Shown here one piece after another: positions 1 to 7,982 of a stretch of 64,000 nucleotides of DNA (its first letter is position 1; the number at the start of each line of letters is the position of its first letter). This DNA is from Spirochaetes bacterium RBG_16_49_21 (lineage in GTDB: Bacteria > Spirochaetota > UBA4802 > UBA5550). Both the position numbers and the translations under genes were made by a program. Below the pieces are notes generated by a model. It saw only the letters and a program-made list of their open reading frames with translations. It made no database searches and was not told the origin of the DNA. The stretch covers positions 1 to 64,000 of the forward strand of contig MIBJ01000056.1 in assembly GCA_001829495.1 (NCBI GenBank), in the 5' to 3' direction.

Positions 1-173
1 CAGGCCGCATTAAATAAGGCTTCTGATGTGGTGAGGCCCAGCCCGCCGCAGGCGCGGGTGAGGAGGAGCACGAGGAGGAGAGGGCAGAGCCCTCTTCTCC
101 TCGTAAAGTTGCGCGACCCGCCACCGGGTCACTCACCCCGTGCCGGGTCAATGGCACAAGGCGGCCAACGGTG
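1..173. other. Hairpin-rich intergenic segment at the window edge
   Basis: No gene is visible. The segment is made of GC-rich inverted repeats: an arm GAGGAGGAGAGGGC around 79-92 pairs with GCCCTCTTCTCCTC just after it, and GACCCGCCACCGGGTC lies near 113-128. There is no T-tract typical of an intrinsic terminator. It lies downstream of the ABC-F gene, so one hairpin could end that transcript, but it looks more like the palindromic repeats seen elsewhere in the window. Confidence 0.4.
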
Positions 174-2009
174 CTAGCCAAAGCTTCTGAGCTTTTCCTC
201 AAGCTCTCTGACAAGCTCATCAAGCTCCCCGTACAACGCCTCGATCTTCGACCGGGCATCGTGCATCTCTTTTGACAATCGGGAAATTCGAGCGCCGCTC
301 CCGGCGTTTGAGGCCGCGATCATATCGCTGTTCAGGCCGGCGAGATGTTTTTCCCGGGACTCGATCATGTCCTCAATTTCGGAAATCTTAAGCTTGAGCG
401 GGTTTATGATTTTGGACTTGCGCGACAGGATGTCAGCCCTCTGCCTGCGCAATTCCTTTTTGTTTACGCCGTCACGGTCACCTTCCCCGGCCGGGGAAGG
501 TGAGGGGCTCCGTTCGCCTGCCGAGAAGCTCCCCCGCTCATCCTCCCACCCGATCCGGGCAAGAAAGCTCTGATAGGTTCCTTCAAAGACCGATACGCCG
601 CCTGCCTGGAACACCACGAACCGGTTGGCCAGGGTGTGGAGGAACATCTCGTTATGGGTCACTACCATCGCGGCGCCCTCGAACGCGTCGATCGCGGCCA
701 GGAGCGCATCGCTCGATTCCATGTCCAGGTGGTTCGTCGGCTCGTCAAGGAGGAGCAGGTTCGATTTCTGCGCCAGGATACGGGCCAGGAGCACCCTGCT
801 CTTCTCCCCGCCCGACAGCACGCCGATTTTTTTAAGCGCCCTGTCGTCCTCGAACATCATGGCGCCCGCAATATCCCTTGCGCGTTGGCGGTCGCAACCG
901 GCGCTCATGATCTCTTCTTCTATGCTGAAAGATTCGTTCATCATCGAGGTGTTTGTCTGCGCGAAATATCCCATTTTCATATCGTTGTGCGAATTAATGC
1001 TCCCGCTCAGGGGGGCGAGCTCGCCGGACAGAAGCTTTAACAGAGTGGTTTTGCCTTTGCCGTTCTTGCCAATGACGCATATCCGGTCGTTCCTTCCTAT
1101 GGTCATGCTGAAATCATTGATCATATCTTCGCCCGTGTAGGAAAACGACAGGGCGTCAGCGGTCAGAAGCACCTTGCCCGGAAACGGCCGGCAGGAGAAC
1201 GAAAAATCCAATGACTTGATCCTGGCGAGCCGGTCAAGCTTCTCCTGCTTTTCCAGGGCCTTGATGCGCGACTGGACCATGCCCGCAAGCCGGGCCTTTG
1301 CCCTGAACCGGCTGATGAAGAGCTCGGCTTCCCTGCGCTTCTTTTCGTCGTTTATCCTTGTTTTCTCATATATCTCCTCTTCCTTGAGAATCTGTCCGTA
1401 ATACTTATCAGTGCCGCCTTCGATCTTGCGAAGCTTTTGGCGGTGGATGCCCATGATGTGGGTGGTGACGCTGTCCATGAAGGAGCGGTCATGGGTGATG
1501 ACCACGAGCTCGCCCTTCCACTGGCGCAGGTATTTCTCCAGCCACCGGATCGACACGATATCCAGGTAGTTGGTCGGCTCGTCCAGCAGCAGGAGCTCGG
1601 GCTCGGACACCAGCACCTTTACCAGGTTCAACCGCACCTGAAAGCCGCCGGAAAACTCATCAGGCCGGCGGAGTATGTCCTTCTTCGTAAAACCAAGGCC
1701 GGACAGGACCTTCTCGGCCATCCAGGTCTCACCATGCTGTTCGGCGAGTCCCTTGCAGGCCTCCGCCAGCACGCTGTTTTCGGTAAACCTGAGCTGCTGG
1801 GTGACGTATCCGACCCGGTAGTTCCGGGGAATCGCCACCTCCCCCGAATCCGCATGCTCCTCTCCGACTATAATACGAAAGAGGGTGGTCTTGCCATGGC
1901 CGTTCCGTCCGACAAGGCCGATCCGTTCCCTGGGGTTTATGCTGAAGCTCACTGAGTCAAAAAGGAGCTGCCTGCCGAACGATTTTGTGAGATTGATGAC
2001 TGTTATCAT
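174..2009 (-). CDS. ABC-F family ATPase (Uup/YdiF/EttA type)
   Basis: A 611-residue protein with two ABC nucleotide-binding domains and no membrane segments. Walker A motifs are GRNGHGKTTL (about residue 34) and GKNGKGKTTL (about 316). Signature and Walker B segments read SGGFQVRLNL / LLLLDEPTNYLD and LSGGEKSRVLLAR / LLLLDEPTNHLD. A basic, helical linker separates the domains and a coiled-coil C-terminal tail follows. ABC-F proteins of this type act at the ribosome, on translation stalling or antibiotic protection, rather than in transport; the exact subfamily is not clear from the sequence. Just before the C-terminal coiled coil the protein carries an odd stretch, SPSPSPAGEG (about residues 502-511), encoded by a palindromic repeat inserted in frame. 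Start ATG at 2009 gives MITVINLTKSFG, the normal start of domain 1. Confidence 0.93.
   Translation of the reverse strand: MITVINLTKSFGRQLLFDSVSFSINPRERIGLVGRNGHGKTTLFRIIVGEEHADSGEVAIPRNYRVGYVTQQLRFTENSVLAEACKGLAEQHGETWMAEKVLSGLGFTKKDILRRPDEFSGGFQVRLNLVKVLVSEPELLLLDEPTNYLDIVSIRWLEKYLRQWKGELVVITHDRSFMDSVTTHIMGIHRQKLRKIEGGTDKYYGQILKEEEIYEKTRINDEKKRREAELFISRFRAKARLAGMVQSRIKALEKQEKLDRLARIKSLDFSFSCRPFPGKVLLTADALSFSYTGEDMINDFSMTIGRNDRICVIGKNGKGKTTLLKLLSGELAPLSGSINSHNDMKMGYFAQTNTSMMNESFSIEEEIMSAGCDRQRARDIAGAMMFEDDRALKKIGVLSGGEKSRVLLARILAQKSNLLLLDEPTNHLDMESSDALLAAIDAFEGAAMVVTHNEMFLHTLANRFVVFQAGGVSVFEGTYQSFLARIGWEDERGSFSAGERSPSPSPAGEGDRDGVNKKELRRQRADILSRKSKIINPLKLKISEIEDMIESREKHLAGLNSDMIAASNAGSGARISRLSKEMHDARSKIEALYGELDELVRELEEKLRSFG
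478..503. repeat. 26-bp perfect palindrome inside the ABC-F gene
   Basis: The palindrome runs from TCACCTTCCCC at 478 to GGGGAAGGTGA at 503 and is self-complementary along its whole length. On the gene strand it encodes the SPSPAGEG stretch in the linker before the C-terminal coiled coil. Its form resembles the intergenic GC-palindromes of this window, so an in-frame insertion of a repeat element is likely. Confidence 0.75.
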
Positions 2010-2063
2010 ATTCCGGAACAGTGGGACAATAGTGGGGAAAGGGTCGGAGATATCAAATATTTT

Positions 2064-2804
2064 TTATACGACCTCAATCTTCGCATCGGGATTGAAAGGG
2101 TTTTTTCGGACGGCGATGGAAAAAAGATAGGGATAGATCATTTTAAGGTGCTTCATATATTCGAGCCATTCGAACATTATGAGCTTATACGCCCTGTTTA
2201 CGTCACCGGCGAGGTGGGACAAGTCGTTCGGAGGCAGCTTCTCGAAAGAAACACGGTGGTGCAGCTCGTCCGCGAGATGGAAGACCGCCCATAAAAGGTC
2301 AGTGAACTTGTCGTGTTCCAGCAGATTCGGGTTTTCGAGCATGCGCAGCATGGCGTCGCGATGCTCAAGGAGAAATGTTTTCATCTTCGTCAAGACTTCC
2401 CGCGTCAAGGCCACCTCGGGATTGAAGCCGGCAAGAAACCTTCCACACACAGTAAATTTTTTCGTGTCCCACTCCTTATCGATCATCATTTCGCTCCGGA
2501 GCACCGGGAGGTTTTTTTCGGTCTCAATAAAAAGCGATATGAGTCCGGTCCCGACTTCGTTGAAGAACACGCCGATTATCATGTTCAGCTTGTTGAGGAG
2601 GGCCTCCTTTTCCTTCTTCTGTAAAAGCCGGTCGATTATGAGCATGACCAGGAGCACCTGCACCGGCACGAAGGCCAGGTCCTGGAGAAGGTAGAACAGG
2701 GTGTCCTCAGTTTTATGAAATACGATTATCTGAACTACGTATACGGCGAGTGAGGCGATTACGAGTGCCAGTGCGAGTATGAAATACCAGCGGAATCGGG
2801 ACAT
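2064..2804 (-). CDS. Membrane protein of unknown function with two N-terminal TM helices
   Basis: Not recognised. With the start at 2804 the product has 246 residues: two hydrophobic helices near residues 5-27 and 36-58 (ending VLLVMLIIDRLLQ), then a charged, helical cytoplasmic domain of about 185 residues ending in NPFNPDAKIEVV. The ATG at 2804 is preferred over the longer frame because AAAGGTG lies just upstream and the sequence MSRFRWYFI begins a membrane anchor. Helix-rich TM proteins of this shape are often annotated as hypothetical in environmental genomes; no catalytic motif is visible. It is transcribed towards the ABC-F gene with a 54-base gap and may share its transcript. Confidence 0.7.
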   Translation of the reverse strand: MSRFRWYFILALALVIASLAVYVVQIIVFHKTEDTLFYLLQDLAFVPVQVLLVMLIIDRLLQKKEKEALLNKLNMIIGVFFNEVGTGLISLFIETEKNLPVLRSEMMIDKEWDTKKFTVCGRFLAGFNPEVALTREVLTKMKTFLLEHRDAMLRMLENPNLLEHDKFTDLLWAVFHLADELHHRVSFEKLPPNDLSHLAGDVNRAYKLIMFEWLEYMKHLKMIYPYLFSIAVRKNPFNPDAKIEVV

Positions 2805-2872
2805 TGTTGCACCTTTGCAATCAAAATAAACTTCATGAGGACTTCTGTCAATTTTTTTTAATATGAAATTTA

Positions 2873-2901
2873 TTGACAAAACTTATATCAACCATGAAAA
2901 T
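2873..2901 (+). promoter_or_regulatory. Candidate sigma-70 promoter placing +1 near the start codon
   Basis: TTGACA at 2873-2878, a 17-base spacer and GAAAAT at 2896-2901 form a -35/-10 pair. The predicted transcription start (about 2908) almost coincides with the ATG at 2910, and no Shine-Dalgarno sequence is visible, so the mRNA could be leaderless. Confidence 0.4.
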
Positions 2902-2909
2902 TTTCCATC

Positions 2910-4712
2910 ATGTATAAAACAACAACGCTTCTATCTATCCTGGTATTAATTTCAATAGGCCAACCCTCGCTCGCAATACAAAAAGGCGACTGGGCCTCGC
3001 TGAAAAGGGAGACCGCGGAATATTCACAGAAATTGATGCGTAAAAAAAGCCTCAAGGGAATAAGCATAGCCCTTGTCGACGACGAGACCCTTGTTTTCTC
3101 CGATGGATACGGATGGGCTGACGAGAAAAAAAAGATCCCCGCGGACACGGACACCGTGTACCAGGTAGGAGCGATATCCAAGATCTTCACCGCGCTCGCC
3201 GTGATGAAGCTTTGGGAGAGGGGCATAATAAGCCTTGATGTTCCGTTTCGCCGGTATGTCCCTGAATTCTTAATCGGATCGCGCTTCCCCCGTGCAAAGC
3301 CCTTAACACTAAGGACGCTCCTTACGGAGCACTCGGGCCTGCCCTCTGAGATTTTAAAAAACACGTATACGATAACCAGGCCCGTCCCTTTCAATGACTA
3401 CATGGAAAAAACCTTTGCCTATTTACGGGAGGATTATCTATGCGCGCCGCCGGACACGGTATATGCGAATTGCAATCTTGGCTACGCCCTCCTGGGGTGG
3501 CTGGTGCAGAAACAGACCGGTGAGAGCTTCGTGACCTACACCGGCCGCGAGCTCTTCCGGGCTATGGGTATGCCGCGGACAACCTTTTCGCCGGACCGGA
3601 CGTACGCCAATCTGGCCAAGGGATACGTAAACGGAAGGGAGACGCCGCTCTTATATGTAAATGATCTGCCGGCCATGTCGGCGTATTCGAGCGTTGAGGA
3701 GATGGCTAATTTCATAAAAGCAATCCTGGCGCACGGCAGCTTCGGCGGGGAAAGAATCATAAGACCGCGGACCCTGAAAGCCATGATGGAGCCGCAGAAT
3801 TTGAGGGCGGAATTTGATGCGGATTTTAAGATAGGGCTCGGCTGGCAGCTCGATGGATATGACCTGATTTACAGCGAAAGGCTTCATTATAGCGGTCCCG
3901 TGATATGGCGCGCGGGCAATACGGTTATACATAGCGCGATTCTGATGATTTTGCCCCGCGAAAAGCTGGGCGTTGTCGTGCTCTGCAACACGGGAGGAGC
4001 CATGAGGGAACTGGGGAATATCGCGCTCAGGTGCATGAACCTCGCCCTGGAGGCGAAGACCGGCAGCCTGATGCGCCGGGAGAAAGAGCCTGCTGCGCCG
4101 GAAATAACACTCTCCCCGAAGAGGATGAAGTCGCTTGAAGGCTATTTCGCCTCAGAATATATCGGATTCATATCAATACGATCAACCGGGGAGCACCTGG
4201 TGATGAATGTCATGGACCGCGACATCAGGCTCATTCCGCATGCTGACGGGAGCTTTACGCTCAAGTATTATCTTTTCGGATTTATCCCTCTCAACATCGA
4301 GATCCTGGCAGACATCAGGTTCACGATAGACGATATCCGCGGTAAAACGGCGCTTATACTGCTGAAAGACGGTAAAAAATATTTCGGCGGAATGAAAATC
4401 GACCGGCCCGAGCTTCCCCCGATATGGAAATTACGCGTAGGAAAATATCAAATCATGGATCAGGGGGATGACGTCATCCTGTTCAGGGAGCCGCGGATCA
4501 TTTTAAAAGACGGCTTCCTCATATTTAAAGCCGATTATGCCTATCTCAAAAACGCGTCCATCATGCTCCCCTTGAGGCCCCTTTCCAGCTCGGAGTGCGT
4601 GGTCATGGGGCTCGGCCGCTTCATGGGACAAACCGCGAAATTTACGCAGTCAAACGGAAAAATACGATTCTCCTTTTCCGGTCTGACCCTGGAAAAGATA
4701 GAGCCAAATTAA
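2910..4712 (+). CDS. Secreted serine beta-lactamase-fold protein (class C / PBP4* type), probable pseudoenzyme
   Basis: A 600-residue protein with a signal peptide (cleavage likely after QPSLA, about residue 23), a beta-lactamase/penicillin-binding domain (about 35-390), and a C-terminal beta-rich domain of the kind often fused to it. The overall fold is clear from KIFTALAVMKLWERG, LRTLLTEHSGLP, LGYALLGWLVQKQTG and LGVVVLCNTGG. The three catalytic motifs are altered. The nucleophile motif SxSK reads GAISK (Ala88 in place of Ser). The YSN motif reads NCN (Asn187 in place of Tyr). The third H/K-T-G region reads WRAGN. If these alignments hold, the protein cannot act by the usual acyl-serine mechanism and may instead bind peptidoglycan or act as a scaffold. 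It stands alone between genes of the opposite strand. Confidence 0.85.
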   Translation: MYKTTTLLSILVLISIGQPSLAIQKGDWASLKRETAEYSQKLMRKKSLKGISIALVDDETLVFSDGYGWADEKKKIPADTDTVYQVGAISKIFTALAVMKLWERGIISLDVPFRRYVPEFLIGSRFPRAKPLTLRTLLTEHSGLPSEILKNTYTITRPVPFNDYMEKTFAYLREDYLCAPPDTVYANCNLGYALLGWLVQKQTGESFVTYTGRELFRAMGMPRTTFSPDRTYANLAKGYVNGRETPLLYVNDLPAMSAYSSVEEMANFIKAILAHGSFGGERIIRPRTLKAMMEPQNLRAEFDADFKIGLGWQLDGYDLIYSERLHYSGPVIWRAGNTVIHSAILMILPREKLGVVVLCNTGGAMRELGNIALRCMNLALEAKTGSLMRREKEPAAPEITLSPKRMKSLEGYFASEYIGFISIRSTGEHLVMNVMDRDIRLIPHADGSFTLKYYLFGFIPLNIEILADIRFTIDDIRGKTALILLKDGKKYFGGMKIDRPELPPIWKLRVGKYQIMDQGDDVILFREPRIILKDGFLIFKADYAYLKNASIMLPLRPLSSSECVVMGLGRFMGQTAKFTQSNGKIRFSFSGLTLEKIEPN

Positions 4713-4721
4713 GGCTCACGC

Positions 4722-4883
4722 TTATAAACCTCCGATATACTCGCCTATGCCGTCGAGCATCATCTGGATTCCGATGCCGGCTGCTTGTTCCGACAGGGTC
4801 GAAATCACGAATATCTTGCTGATCGGATTGATGAGAGCAATCAACGCTAAGGTACAATCGACAAATGTCTTTAGTACTTTCAT
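4722..4883 (-). pseudogene. MarC-like remnant, 53 codons, coupled to flxA
   Basis: The frame begins with an ATG overlapping the flxA stop as ATGA (4881-4885), so it is positioned as a translationally coupled gene. Residues 1-30 (MKVLKTFVDCTLALIALINP onwards) look like the first membrane helix and the NP motif of MarC-family integral membrane proteins. Residues 35-53 (GIGIQMMLDGIGEYIGGL) look like the end of the last helix of the same family. Intact MarC proteins have about 200 residues and six helices, so an internal deletion joining the two ends in frame is the simplest reading. It may still be translated as a small membrane protein. The family match is from memory of the motif, not from a search. 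Confidence 0.45.
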
Positions 4884-5722
4884 CAGTACTCGGGCGGCAG
4901 CTCGTTCACCTGCGCGAAGGTGAACACCGGGCCGTCCTTGCATACGAAATATTTGCCGACATTGCATCGCCCGCACTTGCCGATCCCGCACTTCATCCTG
5001 TTTTCCAGGGTCGTGTATATATTCTCGGGAGAAAATCCCAGGTTCGACAGAACCGGAAGCGTGAGCTTGATCATGATGGGAGGGCCGCACAGGAGCGCGA
5101 CCGAGTCGGCGCTCGAAGGTGAAGCCTTTTCAAGCACCGTAGGCACGAATCCGACCGGTCCCTTCCAGTCGGTGGTCTCCCCGCCCGGATCGACCGTTGT
5201 GATGAGCTTCACGTCCGGTCTCGCGTCCCATTCGGCAAGCTCCTTTTTGTATACCAGGTCCTGGACCGAACGCGCGCCGTACACGATGGTAATATCCTTG
5301 AAATTATCCCTGAGGTCCAGGGCGTTCCAGATGACGCAGCGCAGCGGAGGAAGAGCGATCCCTCCGGTGACGAAGAGGAGGCTTTTACCCTTCCAGTCGC
5401 TTAGGGGAAAGGTGTTGCCGTACGGGCCGCGGAATCCGATCGTATCCCCCTTCTCCCGTGCGGCCAGGGCTTTGGTCACCCTGCCGGCTTTTCTGAAGGT
5501 GCATTCGATATACCCCTTGCGTGTGGGGGATGAGGCGATGCAAAAAGTGCTTTCGCCCTCGCCGAACACGGAGTATTCGCCGAACTGGCCGGCCTTGTAG
5601 CTGAAGCTTGCGGCCTCATCCTCTTTGGTGAATTCAAGACGGAAGGTCCGGACGTCCGGCGTTTCCTCGGTGATCTCCGCAATCCGCATCAGATACGGTT
5701 TGTATACGTTTGTTTCCATCAA
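4883..5722 (-). CDS. flxA: FlxA-like FAD/NAD(P)-binding oxidoreductase subunit
   Basis: A 279-residue protein of the ferredoxin-reductase/PyrK/AsrB family. An N-terminal FAD-binding barrel (about 10-105, containing the flavin-binding stretch FRGPYGNTFP) is followed by an NAD(P)-binding Rossmann domain (GGIALPPLRCVIW about 122, CGPPIMIKLTLPVL about 215). At the end is a [2Fe-2S] site with cysteines in CGIGKCGRCNVGKYFVC. In FlxABCD-HdrABC complexes this subunit oxidises NADH and passes electrons through FlxBC to FlxD and HdrA. It is the last full gene of the operon: its ATG overlaps the end of flxB (5719-5722), and its own stop overlaps the MarC-like remnant. The assignment rests on gene order as well as domains; alone it could be called sulfite-reductase subunit B-like. 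Confidence 0.85.
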   Translation of the reverse strand: MMETNVYKPYLMRIAEITEETPDVRTFRLEFTKEDEAASFSYKAGQFGEYSVFGEGESTFCIASSPTRKGYIECTFRKAGRVTKALAAREKGDTIGFRGPYGNTFPLSDWKGKSLLFVTGGIALPPLRCVIWNALDLRDNFKDITIVYGARSVQDLVYKKELAEWDARPDVKLITTVDPGGETTDWKGPVGFVPTVLEKASPSSADSVALLCGPPIMIKLTLPVLSNLGFSPENIYTTLENRMKCGIGKCGRCNVGKYFVCKDGPVFTFAQVNELPPEY

Positions 5723-6732
5723 CGGGCCTCAAGTATGTCTTTGATGTGCTGAAGAATATTCATGTCCACGGGGCACGCGCGCGAGCATCTGCCGCACCCG
5801 ACGCACCCGGCTGTGCCGAGCTCGCCGGGCTGGTAGGAAAATTTATGCATGATCCGCTGGCGCCACCGCTTGCTCTGTACCCCGCGCGGATTGTGTCCTG
5901 AGGTGTGCAGGGTGAATTGGGCGAAGCCGCACGAATCCCAGCAGCGGAGCCGTATTCCTCTGGCTCCGTCCGTCTCGTCCTGGATGTCGAAGCAGGTGCA
6001 GGAGGGGCACACGAAGCTGCACGCTCCGCACCCGATGCACCGGAGGGATTGGCCGGCCCAGAGGGGACTCTCGAACAGTGCGGGAAGCCTTTTCTCAAGC
6101 TCATCCAAATCAAACTGCCGATTTACTTGTGCGAGATGCCTGTCCTTATCCACGTTACCCGCTTCGGAAAACAGCTCCGGCGCCGACGAAACGATTGATT
6201 CCCCTTTTTCGGTAATGATTTCGGCAAGGTAATTCGCATCGTTAATCCTGGTTAAAAGCAGATCGCTGCCGGCCGTGTCGCCCGGCGCTCCTCCCACTGA
6301 AGTGCAGAAACAGTACTCGTCGCTGTTCACGCAGCTTAACCCGATAACGGTGGTGCTGTCGATCTTTGATTGAACGAATATATCAGGATAATCCCGCTCA
6401 AACACGGCCTTGATCACGGACAGGCTTTTCGCGTCGCAGGGCCTCACACCGAATACGACCGTGGGAACCGGTTTGTTCGATTCCTCCTCAATTACCACAT
6501 CCCGTCCCTCTGAACTGAAGCGAAGTATTTCCTCGAAGCGCGGCAGAACCGCCTCCTTTGCCGAAAAAACGGTCTGGATATAGCCGGTCGCAACCTCCGG
6601 ATACGATGCGACCTCGCCGAAGAGTATCACTCCGTCCTTTTCCACCGGGGCGAGGATACGCTTCCCGCCGGACTTGATTTTATGGAACAGCTCGCCGAGC
6701 GAATCGACGTTTATGGTCTTTTTTCCCATCAT
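5719..6732 (-). CDS. flxB: FlxB-like iron-sulfur subunit (hydrogenase beta/AsrA-like)
   Basis: A 337-residue soluble protein. The N-terminal part carries FGVRPCDAKSL (about residue 115), typical of the AsrA/4Fe-4S dicluster family. Further cysteines follow at CVNSDEYCFC (about 153) and two [4Fe-4S] ferredoxin motifs CIGCGACSFVCPSCTC (about 235) and CVGCGRCSRACP (about 314). It should carry electrons between the flavin subunit FlxA and the rest of the complex. It sits between flxC (6-base gap) and flxA (4-base overlap). In isolation it resembles anaerobic sulfite reductase subunit A, but no catalytic sulfite reductase subunit is nearby. Confidence 0.82.
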   Translation of the reverse strand: MMGKKTINVDSLGELFHKIKSGGKRILAPVEKDGVILFGEVASYPEVATGYIQTVFSAKEAVLPRFEEILRFSSEGRDVVIEEESNKPVPTVVFGVRPCDAKSLSVIKAVFERDYPDIFVQSKIDSTTVIGLSCVNSDEYCFCTSVGGAPGDTAGSDLLLTRINDANYLAEIITEKGESIVSSAPELFSEAGNVDKDRHLAQVNRQFDLDELEKRLPALFESPLWAGQSLRCIGCGACSFVCPSCTCFDIQDETDGARGIRLRCWDSCGFAQFTLHTSGHNPRGVQSKRWRQRIMHKFSYQPGELGTAGCVGCGRCSRACPVDMNILQHIKDILEAR

Positions 6733-6738
6733 GGCCTT

Positions 6739-7527
6739 CTACCTGATAAAATCTTCTTTGTCGTCCGGCTTAAATGCGTTGAGCGCGTACTCGTCGGCTC
6801 CGCCGAATTTGTCCGCTATATCCGTAATGATCTTCTGAGTAAGGAGATTGAGCGGTATTTCAAGAGGGCACGCCCGGAAGCAATCGCCGCAGTTGACGCA
6901 GCGGCCGGCAAGGTGCATCGCCCTCATGATGTGCCATTCAAGGTTTCCCAGCCCATGCGACGGCACGCTGACCCACTGGGGCTGGTTGCATTCGACCGTG
7001 CAGCGCTCGCAGTAGCACAGGGGGCAGCTCTGCCGGCACGCGTAGCATTTGCTGCAGCCGGATAAGACATCGAGCCAGAAATTCCACCGCTCCCCGGCCG
7101 TCATTTTTTCAAGCTTTTCAACGGCAGCCTTCTCATCAGCGGAAAGCTCGAAAGGGATGGCGGACACGTATTCCGCCATGGATTTCAGATCCGGAAAATC
7201 GAGCACCTGACTGTCCGGTGATATGCCGATAACCGCCACCTCCCCCTCTGCCACCTGCTTTTCAAACATGAGCTGCTGTATCGTCCGCATCACCGGAACG
7301 CGCGCCACTACCGCCGGTCTGCCCAGCGCCCTCACCTCGCGTTTTGTCAGATACACGGCAAGGTTCTGCACGCACCGCTCGTCGAGAATGAGCTTGTCGG
7401 CATCATCCGGCTTCCGGATAAACAGGGCTCTGACCCTGTTTCCGGATCCCTCGCCGTATCCGATCACCGTGCTTACGACGCCGCTTGAAAGCAGATCTTT
7501 CGCTTTTTGCCTCATCTTAGCCAGCAT
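6739..7527 (-). CDS. flxC: FlxC-like ferredoxin-type subunit
   Basis: The ATG at 7527 is chosen because GGAGGA lies 6 bases upstream and the protein then starts MLAKMRQKAKDLL; the longer frame to 7608 only overlaps flxD. The product has 262 residues. A cysteine-rich stretch, CSKCYACRQSCPLCYCERC (about 152-170), and a second motif CVNCGDCFRACP (about 213) indicate several [4Fe-4S] clusters. The N-terminal half resembles the N-terminal domain of FlxB-like proteins. Its start lies inside the end of flxD (11-base overlap), so the two are coupled. Its role is inferred from the gene cluster: electron transfer between FlxAB and FlxD-HdrA. Confidence 0.8.
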   Translation of the reverse strand: MLAKMRQKAKDLLSSGVVSTVIGYGEGSGNRVRALFIRKPDDADKLILDERCVQNLAVYLTKREVRALGRPAVVARVPVMRTIQQLMFEKQVAEGEVAVIGISPDSQVLDFPDLKSMAEYVSAIPFELSADEKAAVEKLEKMTAGERWNFWLDVLSGCSKCYACRQSCPLCYCERCTVECNQPQWVSVPSHGLGNLEWHIMRAMHLAGRCVNCGDCFRACPLEIPLNLLTQKIITDIADKFGGADEYALNAFKPDDKEDFIR

Positions 7528-7972
7528 CCTGAATCCTCCAGTCTGCCGCGATCGGCGCGAGATTCTTATACCCGTCATACGGGCCGAGCGCCCGAACATC
7601 GTTAACAACAGAGTTAACCACTTCAGCCCACTTCGCTCCCTCGGCTGCGGAGACCCAGGCGAAATGGATCCTTCTCACGTCGATCCCCATAAAATCAAGG
7701 AGCGACTTAAACACGATCCACCGCCGCCGCGCGTGGAAATTGCCTGAGGTATAATGGCAGTCGTTCGGGTGGCAGCCGGACACGATCACGCCGTCGGCCC
7801 CGCGGCTGAACGCCTTCATGAGGAGCATGAAATCTATCCTGCCGGTGCACGGGAGACGGACGATCCTGACGTTGGAGGCGTATTTAATACGGCTCGTGCC
7901 CGTGAGGTCGGCGCCGGCATAGGTGCACCAGTTGCAGACGAATGCTATGATCTTGGGTTCAAATTCGGACAT
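7517..7972 (-). CDS. flxD: FlxD / MvhD-like electron-transfer subunit
   Basis: A 151-residue protein of the MvhD/FlpD (coenzyme F420 hydrogenase delta) family. It has the family's cysteine set: FVCNWCTYAGADL near the start, RLPCTGRID (about 41), and VSGCHPNDCHY (about 66-74). These ligate a [2Fe-2S] cluster in MvhD. In methanogens and in FlxABCD-HdrABC this subunit docks on HdrA and feeds electrons to the bifurcating flavin. It sits between hdrA (10-base gap) and flxC (overlap), exactly where a Flx-Hdr operon would have it. Confidence 0.88.
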   Translation of the reverse strand: MSEFEPKIIAFVCNWCTYAGADLTGTSRIKYASNVRIVRLPCTGRIDFMLLMKAFSRGADGVIVSGCHPNDCHYTSGNFHARRRWIVFKSLLDFMGIDVRRIHFAWVSAAEGAKWAEVVNSVVNDVRALGPYDGYKNLAPIAADWRIQDAG

Positions 7973-7982
7973 ATCTTACTCC

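Noticed and set aside
5719-6732. Anaerobic sulfite reductase (asrABC) operon
   Set aside because: No asrC catalytic gene with sirohaem motif; hdrABC and mvhD-like genes in the same operon favour Flx-Hdr.
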